Of a stretch of 64,000 nucleotides of DNA, positions 43,632 through 52,878 are shown piece by piece. The position numbers were made by a program, and so were the translations under genes. Under the pieces are notes generated by a model. The model saw only the letters and a list, made by a program, of their open reading frames with translations, ran no database searches and had not been told where the DNA came from. Each line of letters begins with the position of its first letter. Within the stretch, counting starts at the first letter, position 1. This stretch comes from Longispora fulva (GTDB taxonomy: Bacteria > Actinomycetota > Actinomycetes > Mycobacteriales > Micromonosporaceae): assembly GCF_015751905.1 (NCBI RefSeq), contig NZ_JADOUF010000001.1, positions 8,183,501-8,247,500 of the forward strand, given 5' to 3'.

Positions 43632-44464
43632 CCACCCTCGCCGGTGCCGGCGTCGTGATCACCGGCGGCGGCTCGGGGATCGGGGCGGCCCTCGCCCGCC
43701 GGTTCGCCGCCGAGGGCGCCCGGATCGTGGTCAACGACCTCGACGCGACCGCCGCCGCCCGGATCGCCGCCGAGGTCGACGGCTGGGCCGCACCCGGCGA
43801 CGCGTCCACTCCGGACGGTGCCGCCGCTCTGGTCGGCACGGCGGTCGACCACCTGGGCGCGGTCGACCTGTTCTGCGCCAACGCCGGCGTCGGCACGGCC
43901 GGCGGCCCCGAGGCCCCCGACTCCGACTGGGACCTGGCCTGGCAGGTCAACGTGATGGCCCACGTCCGGGCCGCCCGGGCGCTGCTGCCGGGCTGGCTGG
44001 ACCGCGGCCGGGGCCACTTCCTGTCGACGGTGTCGGCGGCCGGGCTCCTGACCATGCTCGGCTCCGCGCCCTACTCGGTGACCAAGCACGGCGCGCTGGC
44101 GTTCGCCGAGTGGCTGGCGGCCACGTACGCCGACCGGGGGATCACCGTGCAGGCGCTGTGCCCGCAGGGGGTGCGCACCCCGATGCTGGAGGCCTCCGGG
44201 CGGGCCGGCCGGCTGATGCTCGACGAGACGGCGCTGACCCCGGAGCAGGTCGCCGACGCCGTGGTCGAGGCGCTGGCCGACGGCCGGTTCCTGATCCTGC
44301 CGCACCCGGAGGTCGCCGGGTACCACGCGGCGAAGGCCGCCGACCCGGAACGCTGGCTGACGGCGATGCGCCGGCTCCAGTCCCACCTGGACACCCCGGG
44401 GAGCGGCTCCACCCCGGCACGCCGGGACCGCGCGACCCACGACGACACGGAGGAGACCCGATGA
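43628..44464 (+). CDS. SDR family oxidoreductase with C-terminal extension
   Basis: The 278-residue SDR has TGGGSGIG, CANAG, Ser in STVSAAG and the catalytic YSVTK. Its C-terminus does not end in the usual DGG motif but carries an extra FLILPHPEVAGYHAAKAADPERWLTAMRRLQ, as in some cis-diol or long-chain alcohol dehydrogenases. GTG 43628 overlaps the MaoC stop and its own stop overlaps the next start, so it is coupled on both sides. Confidence 0.88.
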   Translation: MTTLAGAGVVITGGGSGIGAALARRFAAEGARIVVNDLDATAAARIAAEVDGWAAPGDASTPDGAAALVGTAVDHLGAVDLFCANAGVGTAGGPEAPDSDWDLAWQVNVMAHVRAARALLPGWLDRGRGHFLSTVSAAGLLTMLGSAPYSVTKHGALAFAEWLAATYADRGITVQALCPQGVRTPMLEASGRAGRLMLDETALTPEQVADAVVEALADGRFLILPHPEVAGYHAAKAADPERWLTAMRRLQSHLDTPGSGSTPARRDRATHDDTEETR

Positions 44465-45435
44465 GGGCCTGGCAGGTGACGCGGCTCGGGGAGCCGGTCG
44501 ACGTGATGGAACTGGCCGACGTCCCCACGCCCGCCCCCGGCCCGGGACAGATCCTCGTCCGGGTGCTGGCCGTGGCGCTGAACTTCCCGGACGCGCTGAT
44601 GTGCCGGGGCCAGTACCAGGTGCGGCCGCCGCTGCCGTTCACGCCCGGGGTGGAGCTGTGCGGCGAGGTGGTGACGGCGGGCGACGGCTTCGCGGTCGGG
44701 CAGCGGGTGATCGGCACGCCGGCCGCCACCTCCGGCGCGTTGGCCGACTACGCGCTGATGGACACGGCGGACACCTTCCCCGCGCCGGACGTTCTCGACG
44801 ACGCGCGGGCGGCGGCGTTCCACATCGGCTACCAGACGGCGTGGTTCGCCCTGCACCGCCGGGCCGGCCTGCGCGCGGGGGAGACCCTGCTCGTGCACGC
44901 GGCGAGCGGCGGGGTCGGCAGTGCCGCCGTCGAGCTCGGCCTCGCGGCGGGGGCGTACGTCATCGGCGTCGTGGGTGGCCCGGACAAGGTGCGGGTGGCT
45001 CATGACCTGGGCGTCGACCTGGTCATCGACCGGCATGCCGGGGACTTCGTGTTCCAGGTCAAGGAGGCCACCGGCGGCCGGGGCGCGGATGTCGTCTTCG
45101 ACCCGGTGGGCGGGTCGGCGTTCGAGCGGTCCACGAAGTGCGTCGCGTTCGAAGGGCGGATCGTGGTGGTCGGATTCGCCAGCGGCGTGATCCCTTCGCA
45201 GGCCATGAGCCACGTGCTGATCAAGAACTACTCGGTACTGGGCCTGCACTGGGGCCTCTACCGCCAGCAGGACCCCGACGCCGTCCGCGAGGCGCACCGC
45301 GAGCTGACGAAACTCGCCGAGGCCGAACTGGCCCGCCCGCTGATCGGCGAGCGGATCTCGTTCGACCAGGCCGCCGAGGGCATCGCCCGGCTCGCCGCCG
45401 GGGACACGGTCGGCCGGGTGGTGGTGACGCCGTGA
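44461..45435 (+). CDS. NADPH:quinone oxidoreductase family (zinc-free MDR) protein
   Basis: The 324-residue medium-chain reductase lacks zinc ligands. It starts MRAWQVTRLGEPVDVMELADVP, has the NADPH-binding ETLLVHAASGGVGSAAVELGLAAGAYVIGVVG and ends GRVVVTP. Members reduce quinones or 2-enoyl-CoAs. In this operon an enoyl-CoA reductase role is plausible but unproven. ATG 44461 overlaps the previous stop. Confidence 0.9.
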   Translation: MRAWQVTRLGEPVDVMELADVPTPAPGPGQILVRVLAVALNFPDALMCRGQYQVRPPLPFTPGVELCGEVVTAGDGFAVGQRVIGTPAATSGALADYALMDTADTFPAPDVLDDARAAAFHIGYQTAWFALHRRAGLRAGETLLVHAASGGVGSAAVELGLAAGAYVIGVVGGPDKVRVAHDLGVDLVIDRHAGDFVFQVKEATGGRGADVVFDPVGGSAFERSTKCVAFEGRIVVVGFASGVIPSQAMSHVLIKNYSVLGLHWGLYRQQDPDAVREAHRELTKLAEAELARPLIGERISFDQAAEGIARLAAGDTVGRVVVTP

Positions 45436-46466
45436 GCACGGCGGAACCGCGGCGCGGCGTGGACCTCGCGGCCCTGCGCGGCTGGCTCGACGCGTCCCAC
45501 CCGGGCCTCGTCACCGGGGACCTGACCGCCGAACGGATCGTGGGCGGCAAGTCGAACCTGACCTACGTGCTCGGCGACGGCACGCACCGCTGGGTGCTGC
45601 GCCGGCCCCCGATCGGGCACGTGCTGGCGACGGCGCACGACATGGGCCGGGAGTACACGGTGCTCGGCGCCCTGCGAGCCACGGCGGTGCCCGTGCCGGG
45701 GACCGTGGCGCACTGCCCGGACCCGGCGGTGCTGGGCGCGCCGTTCTACCTGATGTCCTACGTGGACGGCACGGTGTACCGCTCGGCGGCCCAGACGGCG
45801 GTGCTGGACCCGGCGCGGGCGAGGACCGTGGCGCACGCGCTGATGGACACCCTCGCCGACCTGCACGACGTGGAACCGGGCGCCGTCGGGCTCGAAGGCT
45901 TCGGCCGCCCAGACGGGTTCCTCGGACGCCAGCTGCGCCGGTGGAAAACCCAGCTCGACGCGTCCAGGGGGCGGGAGATACCGGGCATCGACGAGCTGCA
46001 CGCCGCCCTGGCCGCCGACGTGCCCGACAGCGGCCGGCCGGCGATCGTGCACGGCGACTACCGGCTCGACAACGTGCTGGTCGCCGCCGACGACACCATC
46101 GCGGCCGTCCTGGACTGGGAGATGGCCACCCTGGGCGACCCCCTCACGGACCTGGGCGTCTTCCTCGTCTACTGGACCGGCCTGGCGCACCTGCCCGCCA
46201 ACGCGGTGTCCGACGCCGTCACGGACAACTTCCCGGGCGGCCCCGAGCTGATCGAACGGTACGCGGCCCGGCGCGCGGTGGACCTGTCGCGGCTGCACTG
46301 GTACACGGCGTTCGGGTTCTTCAAGCTCGCGGTGATCGCCGAGGGCATCCACCACCGGTACACGGCGGGTCAGACCGTCGGCGGGGGCTTCGACAGGATC
46401 GGCGAGGTGGTCGCGCCGCTCGTCGGGCTGGGGCACGCCGCGCTGGCCGAGGACAAGGGGCACTGA
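45432..46466 (+). CDS. APH-fold kinase, ACAD10/11 N-terminal-domain type
   Basis: The 344-residue phosphotransferase resembles the kinase domain of human ACAD10/ACAD11 and of LvaA-type 4-hydroxyacyl kinases: IVGGKSNLTYVLGDGTHRWVLRRPPIGHVLATAHDMGREYTVLGAL, catalytic IVHGDYRLDNVLVA and metal-binding AVLDWEMATLGDPLTDLG. In ACAD10/11 this domain phosphorylates the 4-hydroxyl of a 4-hydroxyacyl-CoA before phosphate elimination by the dehydrogenase domain. The ACAD11-like gene follows with no gap (stop 46466, start 46467). GTG 45432 overlaps the upstream stop. Confidence 0.9.
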   Translation: MSTAEPRRGVDLAALRGWLDASHPGLVTGDLTAERIVGGKSNLTYVLGDGTHRWVLRRPPIGHVLATAHDMGREYTVLGALRATAVPVPGTVAHCPDPAVLGAPFYLMSYVDGTVYRSAAQTAVLDPARARTVAHALMDTLADLHDVEPGAVGLEGFGRPDGFLGRQLRRWKTQLDASRGREIPGIDELHAALAADVPDSGRPAIVHGDYRLDNVLVAADDTIAAVLDWEMATLGDPLTDLGVFLVYWTGLAHLPANAVSDAVTDNFPGGPELIERYAARRAVDLSRLHWYTAFGFFKLAVIAEGIHHRYTAGQTVGGGFDRIGEVVAPLVGLGHAALAEDKGH

Positions 46467-47648
46467 ATGGACTTCTCGTACGACGCGGAGACCGAGGAGC
46501 TGCGCGGGAGGCTGCTCGCGTTCATGGACTCGCACGTGTACCCGGCAGAGCCGGTGTTCGCCGAACAGGTCGCGGCCGGCGAGCGCTGGACCACCCCGCC
46601 GGTCATCGAGGACCTGAAGGCCGAGGCCCGCAGGCGCGGACTTTGGAACCTGTTCCTCCTGTCCAACCAGACGTACGCGCCCCTCGCCGAGATCACCGGC
46701 CGCAGCCCCTACCTGGCCCCCGAGGCGCTGAACTGCTCGGCACCGGACACCGGGAACATGGAAGTGCTGCACATGTTCGGCACCGGGGCGCAGAAGGAAC
46801 GCTGGCTGACGCCCTTGATGGCCGGCGAGATCCGGTCCGCGATCTGCATGACTGAGCCCGACGTGGCCTCCTCCGACGCCACGAACATCGCGACCAGCAT
46901 CGTCCGCGACGGCGACGACTACGTCATCAACGGCCGCAAGTGGTGGTCCTCCGGCGCGATGAACCCGCGCTGCGAACTCCTGGTCGTGATGGGCCGCACC
47001 GGTGGCGAGGACCGGCACCGCCAACAGAGCATGATCCTGGTACCCCGCGACACTCCCGGCGTCGACGTCCGGCGCGGCCTGCACGTGTTCGGCTTCGACG
47101 ACGGGCCGCACGGCGGGCACGCCGAGATCGCGTTCACCGACGTCCGGGTGCCGGCGGCGAACCTGGTCGCGGGCGAGGGCGAGGGGTTCGCGATCGCGCA
47201 GGCCCGCCTGGGGCCCGGCCGGATCCACCACTGCATGCGCCTGATCGGGATGGCCGAACGCGGCCTGGAACTGATGTGCCGCCGGGCTCAGGAGCGCACC
47301 ACCTTCGGGAAACCGATCGCCCAGCACGGCGTCGTCGCCGACTGGATCGCCGAGGCCAGGGTCCGGATCGAGCAGGCCAGACTCCTGGTCCTCAAGACGG
47401 CGTGGCTGATGGACACCGTCGGCAACAAGGGCGCGCACACCGAGATCCAGGCCATCAAGATCGTGACGCCGCGGATGGCCGAATGGGTGCTGGACAAGGC
47501 GATCCAGACCCACGGCGGCGGCGGGGTCAGCCAGGACTTCCCCCTCGCCGGGCTGTGGGCGGCGGCACGTTCGCTGCGGCTGGCCGACGGGCCCGACGAG
47601 GTGCACCGGATGTCGCTGGCCCGGCGGGAGCTGCGGCGGTACCCATGA
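46467..47648 (+). CDS. Acyl-CoA dehydrogenase, ACAD11-like
   Basis: The 393-residue protein follows the dehydrogenase domain of human ACAD11 closely: [105 protein letters not shown] and FGKPIAQHG. It binds FAD. The domain family converts 4-phospho-acyl-CoA to an enoyl-CoA by loss of phosphate. It sits directly after the APH-kinase gene and overlaps the HAD gene, the same three parts as ACAD10. Confidence 0.93.
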   Translation: MDFSYDAETEELRGRLLAFMDSHVYPAEPVFAEQVAAGERWTTPPVIEDLKAEARRRGLWNLFLLSNQTYAPLAEITGRSPYLAPEALNCSAPDTGNMEVLHMFGTGAQKERWLTPLMAGEIRSAICMTEPDVASSDATNIATSIVRDGDDYVINGRKWWSSGAMNPRCELLVVMGRTGGEDRHRQQSMILVPRDTPGVDVRRGLHVFGFDDGPHGGHAEIAFTDVRVPAANLVAGEGEGFAIAQARLGPGRIHHCMRLIGMAERGLELMCRRAQERTTFGKPIAQHGVVADWIAEARVRIEQARLLVLKTAWLMDTVGNKGAHTEIQAIKIVTPRMAEWVLDKAIQTHGGGGVSQDFPLAGLWAAARSLRLADGPDEVHRMSLARRELRRYP

Positions 47649-48292
47649 GAAAGGGTCTGCTGATCGACTGGGGCGGGGTGCTGACCTCCGACGTCTTCGC
47701 GTCCTTCGCCGGGTTCTGCGCCCGCGAGGGGCTGCCGGCGGACCGGGTGGCCACCCTGTTGCGAACCGAGGCCCACCCGCTCCTCGCCGGCCTGGAACTC
47801 GGCACACTGCCGGTGAACACCTTCGAAACCCGTTTCGCGGTACTCCTCGGCGTGCCCGCCGCCGGCCTCGTCCCCCGCCTGATGGCCGACCTGCGCCCCG
47901 ACCCGGCGATGCGCGCGGCCGTGCGCCGGGCCCGGGCGCTCGGCGTCCGCACCGGCCTGGTCTCCAACTCCTGGGGCCCCGACGGCTACACCGACCTGGC
48001 GGCGCTCTTCGACGGGGTGGTCCTCTCCGGCACGGTCGGCGTCCGCAAGCCCGACCCGGCGATCTACGAACTCGGCGCGGCGGCCATCGGCCTGACCCCG
48101 GCGGAGTGCGTGTTCGTCGACGACCTCGCCGGGAACCTGAGGCCGGCCCGAGCGCTGGGCATGGCGACCGTGCACCACAGCGACGCGGCCGACACGATCC
48201 GCGCCCTCGACACCCTGCTCGACCTCGACCTGTCCGGCCGCGACCGTGCCGGCACCGACCTTGCCAGCCTCGACCCGGGGGAGCCCCGATGA
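47645..48292 (+). CDS. HAD-family hydrolase
   Basis: The 215-residue HAD superfamily protein has motif [13 protein letters not shown], where the usual second Asp (DxD) is Gly; motif [10 protein letters not shown]; motif III Lys in GVRKPDP; and motif [11 protein letters not shown]. The same fold forms the N-terminal domain of ACAD10. The missing second Asp may change phosphatase activity. It overlaps both neighbours by four bases. Confidence 0.87.
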   Translation: MRKGLLIDWGGVLTSDVFASFAGFCAREGLPADRVATLLRTEAHPLLAGLELGTLPVNTFETRFAVLLGVPAAGLVPRLMADLRPDPAMRAAVRRARALGVRTGLVSNSWGPDGYTDLAALFDGVVLSGTVGVRKPDPAIYELGAAAIGLTPAECVFVDDLAGNLRPARALGMATVHHSDAADTIRALDTLLDLDLSGRDRAGTDLASLDPGEPR

Positions 48293-50076
48293 GCCACTAC
48301 CGCGCCAACCTCCGTGACCTGCGGTTCAACCTGTTCGAGGTGTTCGACCTGGATCTGGGCCGCTACCCGGACCTCGACCCCGACACCGTCGGCGACATCC
48401 TCGCCGAGGTCGAGCGGCTGGCCACCGGTCCGGTCGCCGAGTCCTTCGTGGAGTCCGACCGCACCCCGCCGGTCTACGACCCGGCCACCCACTCGGTGAC
48501 GATGCCCGAGGGCTTCCGCCGCTCGTACCGCGCGTACATGGACGCCGAGTGGTGGCGCCTCGACCTGCCCGTCGGCCTCGGCGGCACGGCGGCGCCCCGG
48601 ATGCTGTGGTGGGCCCTCGTCGAGATGGTCCAGGGTGCCCAGGCCCCCGTCTTCATGTACGGCGGCGGCCCGGCCTTCGCCGGCCTGCTCTACAACCTCG
48701 GCACCCCGGAGCAGCGCCGGATGGGCGAGGTGATGCTGGAGAAGCGCTGGGCCGGCACGATGGTGCTCACCGAACCCGACGCGGGCTCCGACGTCGGCGC
48801 GGGCCGGACCAGGGCCCTCCCGCAGCCCGACGGCACCTGGCACGTCGAGGGCGTCAAACGGTTCATCACCTCCGGCGAACACGACCTGGAGGACAACATC
48901 GTGCACTTCGTCCTGGCCCGCCCGGACGGGGCCGGCCCGGGCACGAAGGGCCTCTCCCTGTTCGTGGTGCCGAAGTTCCGCTTCGACCCGGCCACGGGCG
49001 AACTCGGCGAGCGCAACGGCGTGTACGCGACGAACGTCGAGAAGAAGATGGGAATCCGGGTGTCCACGACCTGCGAGCTGCGGTTCGGCGAGCACGAACC
49101 GGCCGTGGGCTGGCTGCTCGGCGAGGTGCACGAGGGCATCGCCCAGATGTTCAAGGTGATCGAGTCCGCCCGCATGCAGGTCGGCGTGAAGGCCATCGCG
49201 ACCCTGTCGACCGGCTACCTCAACGCCCTGGACTACGCCCGTTCCCGGGTGCAGGGGCCGGACCTGACCCGGGCGGCCGACAAGTCCGCGCCCCGGGTGA
49301 CGATCGACCGGCACCCGGACGTGCGCCGGATGCTGATGCTGCAGAAGGCGTACGCCGAGGGGCTGCGCGCCGTCTACCTCTACACGGCCGGCTGGCTGGA
49401 CCGGCCCGGCGACCCCGAACTCGCGGCCGGCCTGAACGACCTGCTGCTGCCGGTCGTGAAGGGCGTCGGCTCCGAGCGGTCCTACGAGATGCTGGCCCTG
49501 TCGTTGCAGACCCTCGGCGGCTCGGGGTTCCTCCAGGACTACCCGATCGAACAGTACGTCCGCGACACGAAGATCGACTCGCTGTACGAGGGCACCACCG
49601 GCATCCAGGGCCAGGACTTCTTCTTCCGCAAGATAGCCCGCGACAGCGGCGAGGCGTTCGCCGTGCTCACCGGGGAGATCGAGGAGTTCCTGGCAGGGCT
49701 CACGGGGTTCCCGACGGAGCGCGACGCGCTGGCCGCGGCGCTGGCGGACGTGCGCGGCATGGTGGACACGATGCTCGGCTGGCGGGACAAGGCCGGCGGC
49801 GACGCGAGCGAGGTGTACCGGATCGGCCAGAACACCACCCGACTCCTGATCAGCGTGGGGGACCTGGTGATCGGGTGGCTGCTGATCCGGCAGGCCCAGG
49901 TGGCGTCGGCGGCGCTGGCCACCGGGTCGGGGCAGGCCGACGCCGACTTCTATGCCGGCAAGCTGGCCGTCGCCCGGTTCTTCGCGACGACGGTCCTCCC
50001 GGAGCTGGGCGTCCGCCGCGCGGTGCTGGACGGCACGGACAACGCCCTGATGGACATCCCGGACGGCGCGTTCTGA
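48289..50076 (+). CDS. Large acyl-CoA dehydrogenase (about 600 residues)
   Basis: The 595-residue FAD enzyme begins with the helical N-terminal domain [15 protein letters not shown] and continues with the ACAD core: [63 protein letters not shown] and the C-terminal helices [39 protein letters not shown]. This long FadE type oxidises medium- or long-chain acyl-CoAs. It is the last gene of the operon, followed by a 15-bp hairpin. ATG 48289 overlaps the HAD stop. Confidence 0.93.
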   Translation: MSHYRANLRDLRFNLFEVFDLDLGRYPDLDPDTVGDILAEVERLATGPVAESFVESDRTPPVYDPATHSVTMPEGFRRSYRAYMDAEWWRLDLPVGLGGTAAPRMLWWALVEMVQGAQAPVFMYGGGPAFAGLLYNLGTPEQRRMGEVMLEKRWAGTMVLTEPDAGSDVGAGRTRALPQPDGTWHVEGVKRFITSGEHDLEDNIVHFVLARPDGAGPGTKGLSLFVVPKFRFDPATGELGERNGVYATNVEKKMGIRVSTTCELRFGEHEPAVGWLLGEVHEGIAQMFKVIESARMQVGVKAIATLSTGYLNALDYARSRVQGPDLTRAADKSAPRVTIDRHPDVRRMLMLQKAYAEGLRAVYLYTAGWLDRPGDPELAAGLNDLLLPVVKGVGSERSYEMLALSLQTLGGSGFLQDYPIEQYVRDTKIDSLYEGTTGIQGQDFFFRKIARDSGEAFAVLTGEIEEFLAGLTGFPTERDALAAALADVRGMVDTMLGWRDKAGGDASEVYRIGQNTTRLLISVGDLVIGWLLIRQAQVASAALATGSGQADADFYAGKLAVARFFATTVLPELGVRRAVLDGTDNALMDIPDGAF

Positions 50077-50080
50077 GCAT

Positions 50081-50113
50081 CCTGGCCGGCGCGGCGGGGC
50101 CGCGCCGGCCAGG
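50081..50113 (+). terminator. Terminator of the lipid operon
   Basis: CCTGGCCGGCGCGGC (50081-50095) and GCCGCGCCGGCCAGG (50099-50113) form a perfect 15-bp stem with a GGG loop, four bases after the last stop of the operon. Confidence 0.85.
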
Positions 50114-50227
50114 TGGCTCCCTGGAGGTGCCGGAATCCTTCCCGGTGGGCGGAAAGTGGCTCCTTCCGGGCCGGTCCCGATGCGCAGACTCGTGGGCACC
50201 ACTTCCCCTCGAGTGTTCGGAGCTGCC

Positions 50228-51178
50228 ATGAGACGTCACAGGATCCTCGCGGTGGGCCTGGCCGCCCTGCTCCTCGGCGCGCTGTCCGGCGCCGGCCAGG
50301 CCGAGGCCACCCCGGTGGCCACCCAAGCCGCGCCCCAGGCCGGCGCACTGGCCGCGCCCGGTGGCGGCGCGCCCTACATCTACCCGGTCCTCGGCGGCAA
50401 GGACCCCGTGACCGTGATGCACCAGACCGGGGTGAAGGCGTTCACGCTCGCGTTCATCCTGGCGAGCAACGGGTGCAACCCGGTGTGGGACCAGGCCGGC
50501 GCGCTGTCCAACTCCGCGGTGAAGAACCGGATCGCCGCGATCCGGGGCGCGGGCGGCGACGTGGTCATCTCCTTCGGCGGCTACTCGGGCAACAAGCTCG
50601 GCAACGCGTGTTCGAGCGCGTCGGCGCTGGCGGGGGCGTACCAGAAGGTGATCGACGCCTACCAGCTCAAGACCATCGACATCGACCTGGAGGCCGGCGA
50701 GGTGTCCCAGGCGGCGAAGGTGCTCGGCGCACTGAAGATCACCAAACAGAAGAACCCGAACATCCAGATCGTCATGACCCTGGGTACCGGCGTCAACGGC
50801 CTCGAAGGCGCCGAGGCGAAGATCCCCGGCCAGGCGGTGTCCCTCGGCGCGACGGTGCACGTGTGGACGATCATGCCGTTCGACTTCGGCGGCCAGAGCG
50901 GCAGCGACATGGGCAAGCTCAGCCTGCAGGCCAGTGAGGGTCTGCACAGGCAGCTCAAGGCGGCCTACAAGACGAAGAGCGACGCGGAGATCTACGCCAT
51001 GCAGGGCATCTCCTCGATGAACGGCAAGACCGACGAGGGCGAGACCGTGACCGTGGCCAACTTCCGCACGATGCTCGGGTACGCCAACTCCCACCACCTC
51101 GCCCGCTACACCTTCTGGGAGCTCAACCGGGACGGCAAGCTCGACTACACGAAGGTGATCGCCCAGTTCACCGGCTGA
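50228..51178 (+). CDS. Secreted GH18 chitinase-like protein
   Basis: The 316-residue product starts with a Sec signal peptide (MRRHRILAVGLAALLLGALSGAGQAEA). The GH18 barrel follows, with the strand VVISFGGYSG and the catalytic motif TIDIDLEAGE, where the Glu of DLE is the proton donor, then FDFGGQSG in place of the usual YD substrate loop. It resembles single-domain streptomycete chitinase C-like proteins without a chitin-binding domain. It may act on chitin or another GlcNAc polymer. ATG 50228 has GGAG five bases upstream. It is a single gene followed by a hairpin. Confidence 0.88.
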   Translation: MRRHRILAVGLAALLLGALSGAGQAEATPVATQAAPQAGALAAPGGGAPYIYPVLGGKDPVTVMHQTGVKAFTLAFILASNGCNPVWDQAGALSNSAVKNRIAAIRGAGGDVVISFGGYSGNKLGNACSSASALAGAYQKVIDAYQLKTIDIDLEAGEVSQAAKVLGALKITKQKNPNIQIVMTLGTGVNGLEGAEAKIPGQAVSLGATVHVWTIMPFDFGGQSGSDMGKLSLQASEGLHRQLKAAYKTKSDAEIYAMQGISSMNGKTDEGETVTVANFRTMLGYANSHHLARYTFWELNRDGKLDYTKVIAQFTG

Positions 51179-51183
51179 CCGAG

Positions 51184-51216
51184 GCCCTGGCCGGGACCAG
51201 AGGCCCCGGCCAGGGC
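51184..51216 (+). terminator. Terminator after the GH18 gene
   Basis: GCCCTGGCCGGG (51184-51195) and CCCGGCCAGGGC (51205-51216) form a 12-bp stem with a nine-base loop, six bases after the stop. Confidence 0.8.
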
Positions 51217-51334
51217 TCCTGGTCCCGGCCCCGGCTCGGCCCCGGCGGACCCGTCCCGGGCCCCGAGGAGTCGGTGCCCCCGTGCCCTCGCGGCCCTGTC
51301 CGGCACCGTGATCGACTCGCTATGATTCCGGATC

Positions 51335-51760
51335 ATGTTCGACGATTTCGGGCCGCTGGCCGACCGCGACCACGGGCTGGGTTGGATGGGCGAGGACCCG
51401 GCCGGGGCCGTCCGGACCGCGATCGGCACCATGCTGGCCAGCCAGAACGAGACCGCCGCGCTGATGTGGCTCCGCCTGGTCGGCGAGCCGTACCTGCTGA
51501 CCGGTGGCCGGCGGGTGCCCGAGGACCCCGACCGGGTGGTGCCGACCCGCGCGGGCCTGGCGGTGGGCTTCGAACTGTGCGTGGCGAGCGCCGACGCGGT
51601 GGGCGAGCTGCGCGGCGTGTTCTCCTGGGTGGCGACGGGCCTGGACGACGGCCTCGGTGGCGCGCCGCGCCGGGACCGCACCTACCTGGACCTCGACGAG
51701 GAACTGCCCCGCGCGTCCGAACTCCTCGAGGAACGCGTCTACGAGCTGGACGACGAGTAG
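51335..51760 (+). CDS. Hypothetical protein
   Basis: The 141-residue acidic protein begins MFDDFGPLADRDHGLGWMGEDPAGAVRTAIGTMLASQNETAALMWLRLVGEPYLLTGGRRVPEDPDRV. There is no signal, membrane helix or known motif. Third codon positions are strongly G/C, as in neighbouring genes, which supports coding. ATG 51335 lacks a clear ribosome site. It converges on the sugE gene with only 58 bases between. Confidence 0.6.
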   Translation: MFDDFGPLADRDHGLGWMGEDPAGAVRTAIGTMLASQNETAALMWLRLVGEPYLLTGGRRVPEDPDRVVPTRAGLAVGFELCVASADAVGELRGVFSWVATGLDDGLGGAPRRDRTYLDLDEELPRASELLEERVYELDDE

Positions 51761-51818
51761 CCCCGCCTGTCGCGCTACCGGCCCTCGGCCCTCGGTGCGC
51801 GGCGGTGGTCGGCGGTGC

Positions 51819-52139
51819 TCAGGTCTCCGAGGTGACCCGGGCCAGGACCACGCCCCCGACGATCAGGGACAGCGCCGCGAGCCGGGCGGCGCTCACCGGA
51901 TCGCGGTGCACCACGATGCCGAGCACGATCGTGCCGACCGCGCCGATCCCGGTGAACACCGCGTACGCCGTCCCCACCGGCAGCCCGTTCATCGCCCGCG
52001 ACAGCAGGTACACCGACGCCGCGCCCAGGACGAAGCACACCAGGGTCGGCCACGGCCGGCTGAAGTTCTCCGTCGGCTTGACGCTCTGCGCCCACACCAC
52101 CTCCACGAGGCCGGCGAGGACGAGGACCACCCAGCTCAC
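51819..52139 (-). CDS. sugE: SMR family efflux protein, SugE/Gdx type
   Basis: The 106-residue four-helix membrane protein has the SugE/Gdx pattern: VSWVVLVLAGLVEVVWAQSVKPTENFSRPWPTLV with the membrane-embedded Glu in GLVEVVW, then LPVGTAYAVFTGIGAVGTIVLGIVV. Proteins of this subtype export guanidinium or small cations. GTG 52139 overlaps the azoR stop by four bases, so the two are co-translated under the divergent TetR. The lack of a guanidine riboswitch upstream points to another inducer. Confidence 0.87.
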   Translation of the reverse strand: MSWVVLVLAGLVEVVWAQSVKPTENFSRPWPTLVCFVLGAASVYLLSRAMNGLPVGTAYAVFTGIGAVGTIVLGIVVHRDPVSAARLAALSLIVGGVVLARVTSET

Positions 52140-52795
52140 GGCGCGGACGTGAACCGGGCGACCAGTTCGTCCACCTGAGCCAGGGCGGCGGCGTGCGAGG
52201 CCTCCTGATCCGGGCGGAGGTCGGCGAGCACGGGGTCGACGAGGGCGTTGGTCAGCTCCGTGGTCACGAACGTGACGTCGGTGACCGCGTAGTGCCCGGC
52301 GAAGAAGTCGCGCAGGTAGCGCTCCTGGTGGTCGAACGGCGCCCGCGGCGCCCCGGGCTGGTACGACCCGCCCCGCGCGCTCGCCACCACGAACGACCGC
52401 CCGGACAGGTCCATCCGGGGGAACGTCACCTGGTCGAGCCACGCCTTGAGCGCCGCGGGGACCGAGTAGTTGTACATCGGCGCGCCGATCAGGACCACGT
52501 CGGCGGCGACCAGCTCGTCGAGCAGCGGGGCGACGGTGGCCCACGCCGCGCGGCGGGCGGGGGTGGTGACGGCTTCGGCGTACCGGTCGATGTCCGTGAT
52601 CCGGTGGGTGAGGAGGTGGTCGCAGATCTCGGTCCAGGCCTCGCCGATCGGGGGCACGGGGCTGGCGACGAGGTCGCGGTGGGTGTAGGTCGACGCGGGG
52701 TTGGCGGCGCGCCAGGCAGTGGCGAACAGGCCGGTCAGGGTGCGCGAGAACGACCGGCTCCTGGCGCTGGAGTCGAGGTGCAGCAGGTGGGTCAT
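52136..52795 (-). CDS. azoR: FMN-dependent NADH-azoreductase
   Basis: The 219-residue flavodoxin-like NAD(P)H oxidoreductase starts MTHLLHLDSSARSRSFSRTLTGLFA (FMN phosphate loop) and has IGAPMYNYSVPAALKAWLDQV and SARGGSY (FMN ring contacts). It reduces azo compounds and quinones. ATG 52795 is preceded by GGAGG at six bases. It is the first gene of an azoR-sugE pair divergent from a TetR gene, which looks like a quinone or toxic-compound response unit. Confidence 0.9.
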   Translation of the reverse strand: MTHLLHLDSSARSRSFSRTLTGLFATAWRAANPASTYTHRDLVASPVPPIGEAWTEICDHLLTHRITDIDRYAEAVTTPARRAAWATVAPLLDELVAADVVLIGAPMYNYSVPAALKAWLDQVTFPRMDLSGRSFVVASARGGSYQPGAPRAPFDHQERYLRDFFAGHYAVTDVTFVTTELTNALVDPVLADLRPDQEASHAAALAQVDELVARFTSAP

Positions 52796-52810
52796 CGGAA
52801 GCCTCCGGGG

Positions 52811-52870
52811 TAAGTGGACACCGTGTCCGGTTATCACCGTAGCCATAAGTGGACGGGGCGTCCAGTTGTA
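52811..52870. promoter_or_regulatory. Two TetR operators between azoR-sugE and tetR
   Basis: TAAGTGGACACCGTGTCCGG starts at 52811 and contains the dyad GGACAC-C-GTGTCC (52816-52828). A second site TAAGTGGACGGGGCGTCCAG starts at 52846 and contains TGGACG-GGG-CGTCCA (52850-52864). The two sites share the TAAGTGGAC half and lie 35 bases apart in the divergent promoter gap, as expected for the TetR repressor encoded alongside. Confidence 0.8.
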
Positions 52871-52878
52871 GTAGGGTG

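Noticed and set aside
48064-50229. 721-codon minus-strand frame opposite the large acyl-CoA dehydrogenase
   Set aside because: Low-complexity His/Arg/Gly-rich translation with no domain, opposite a strongly conserved enzyme.
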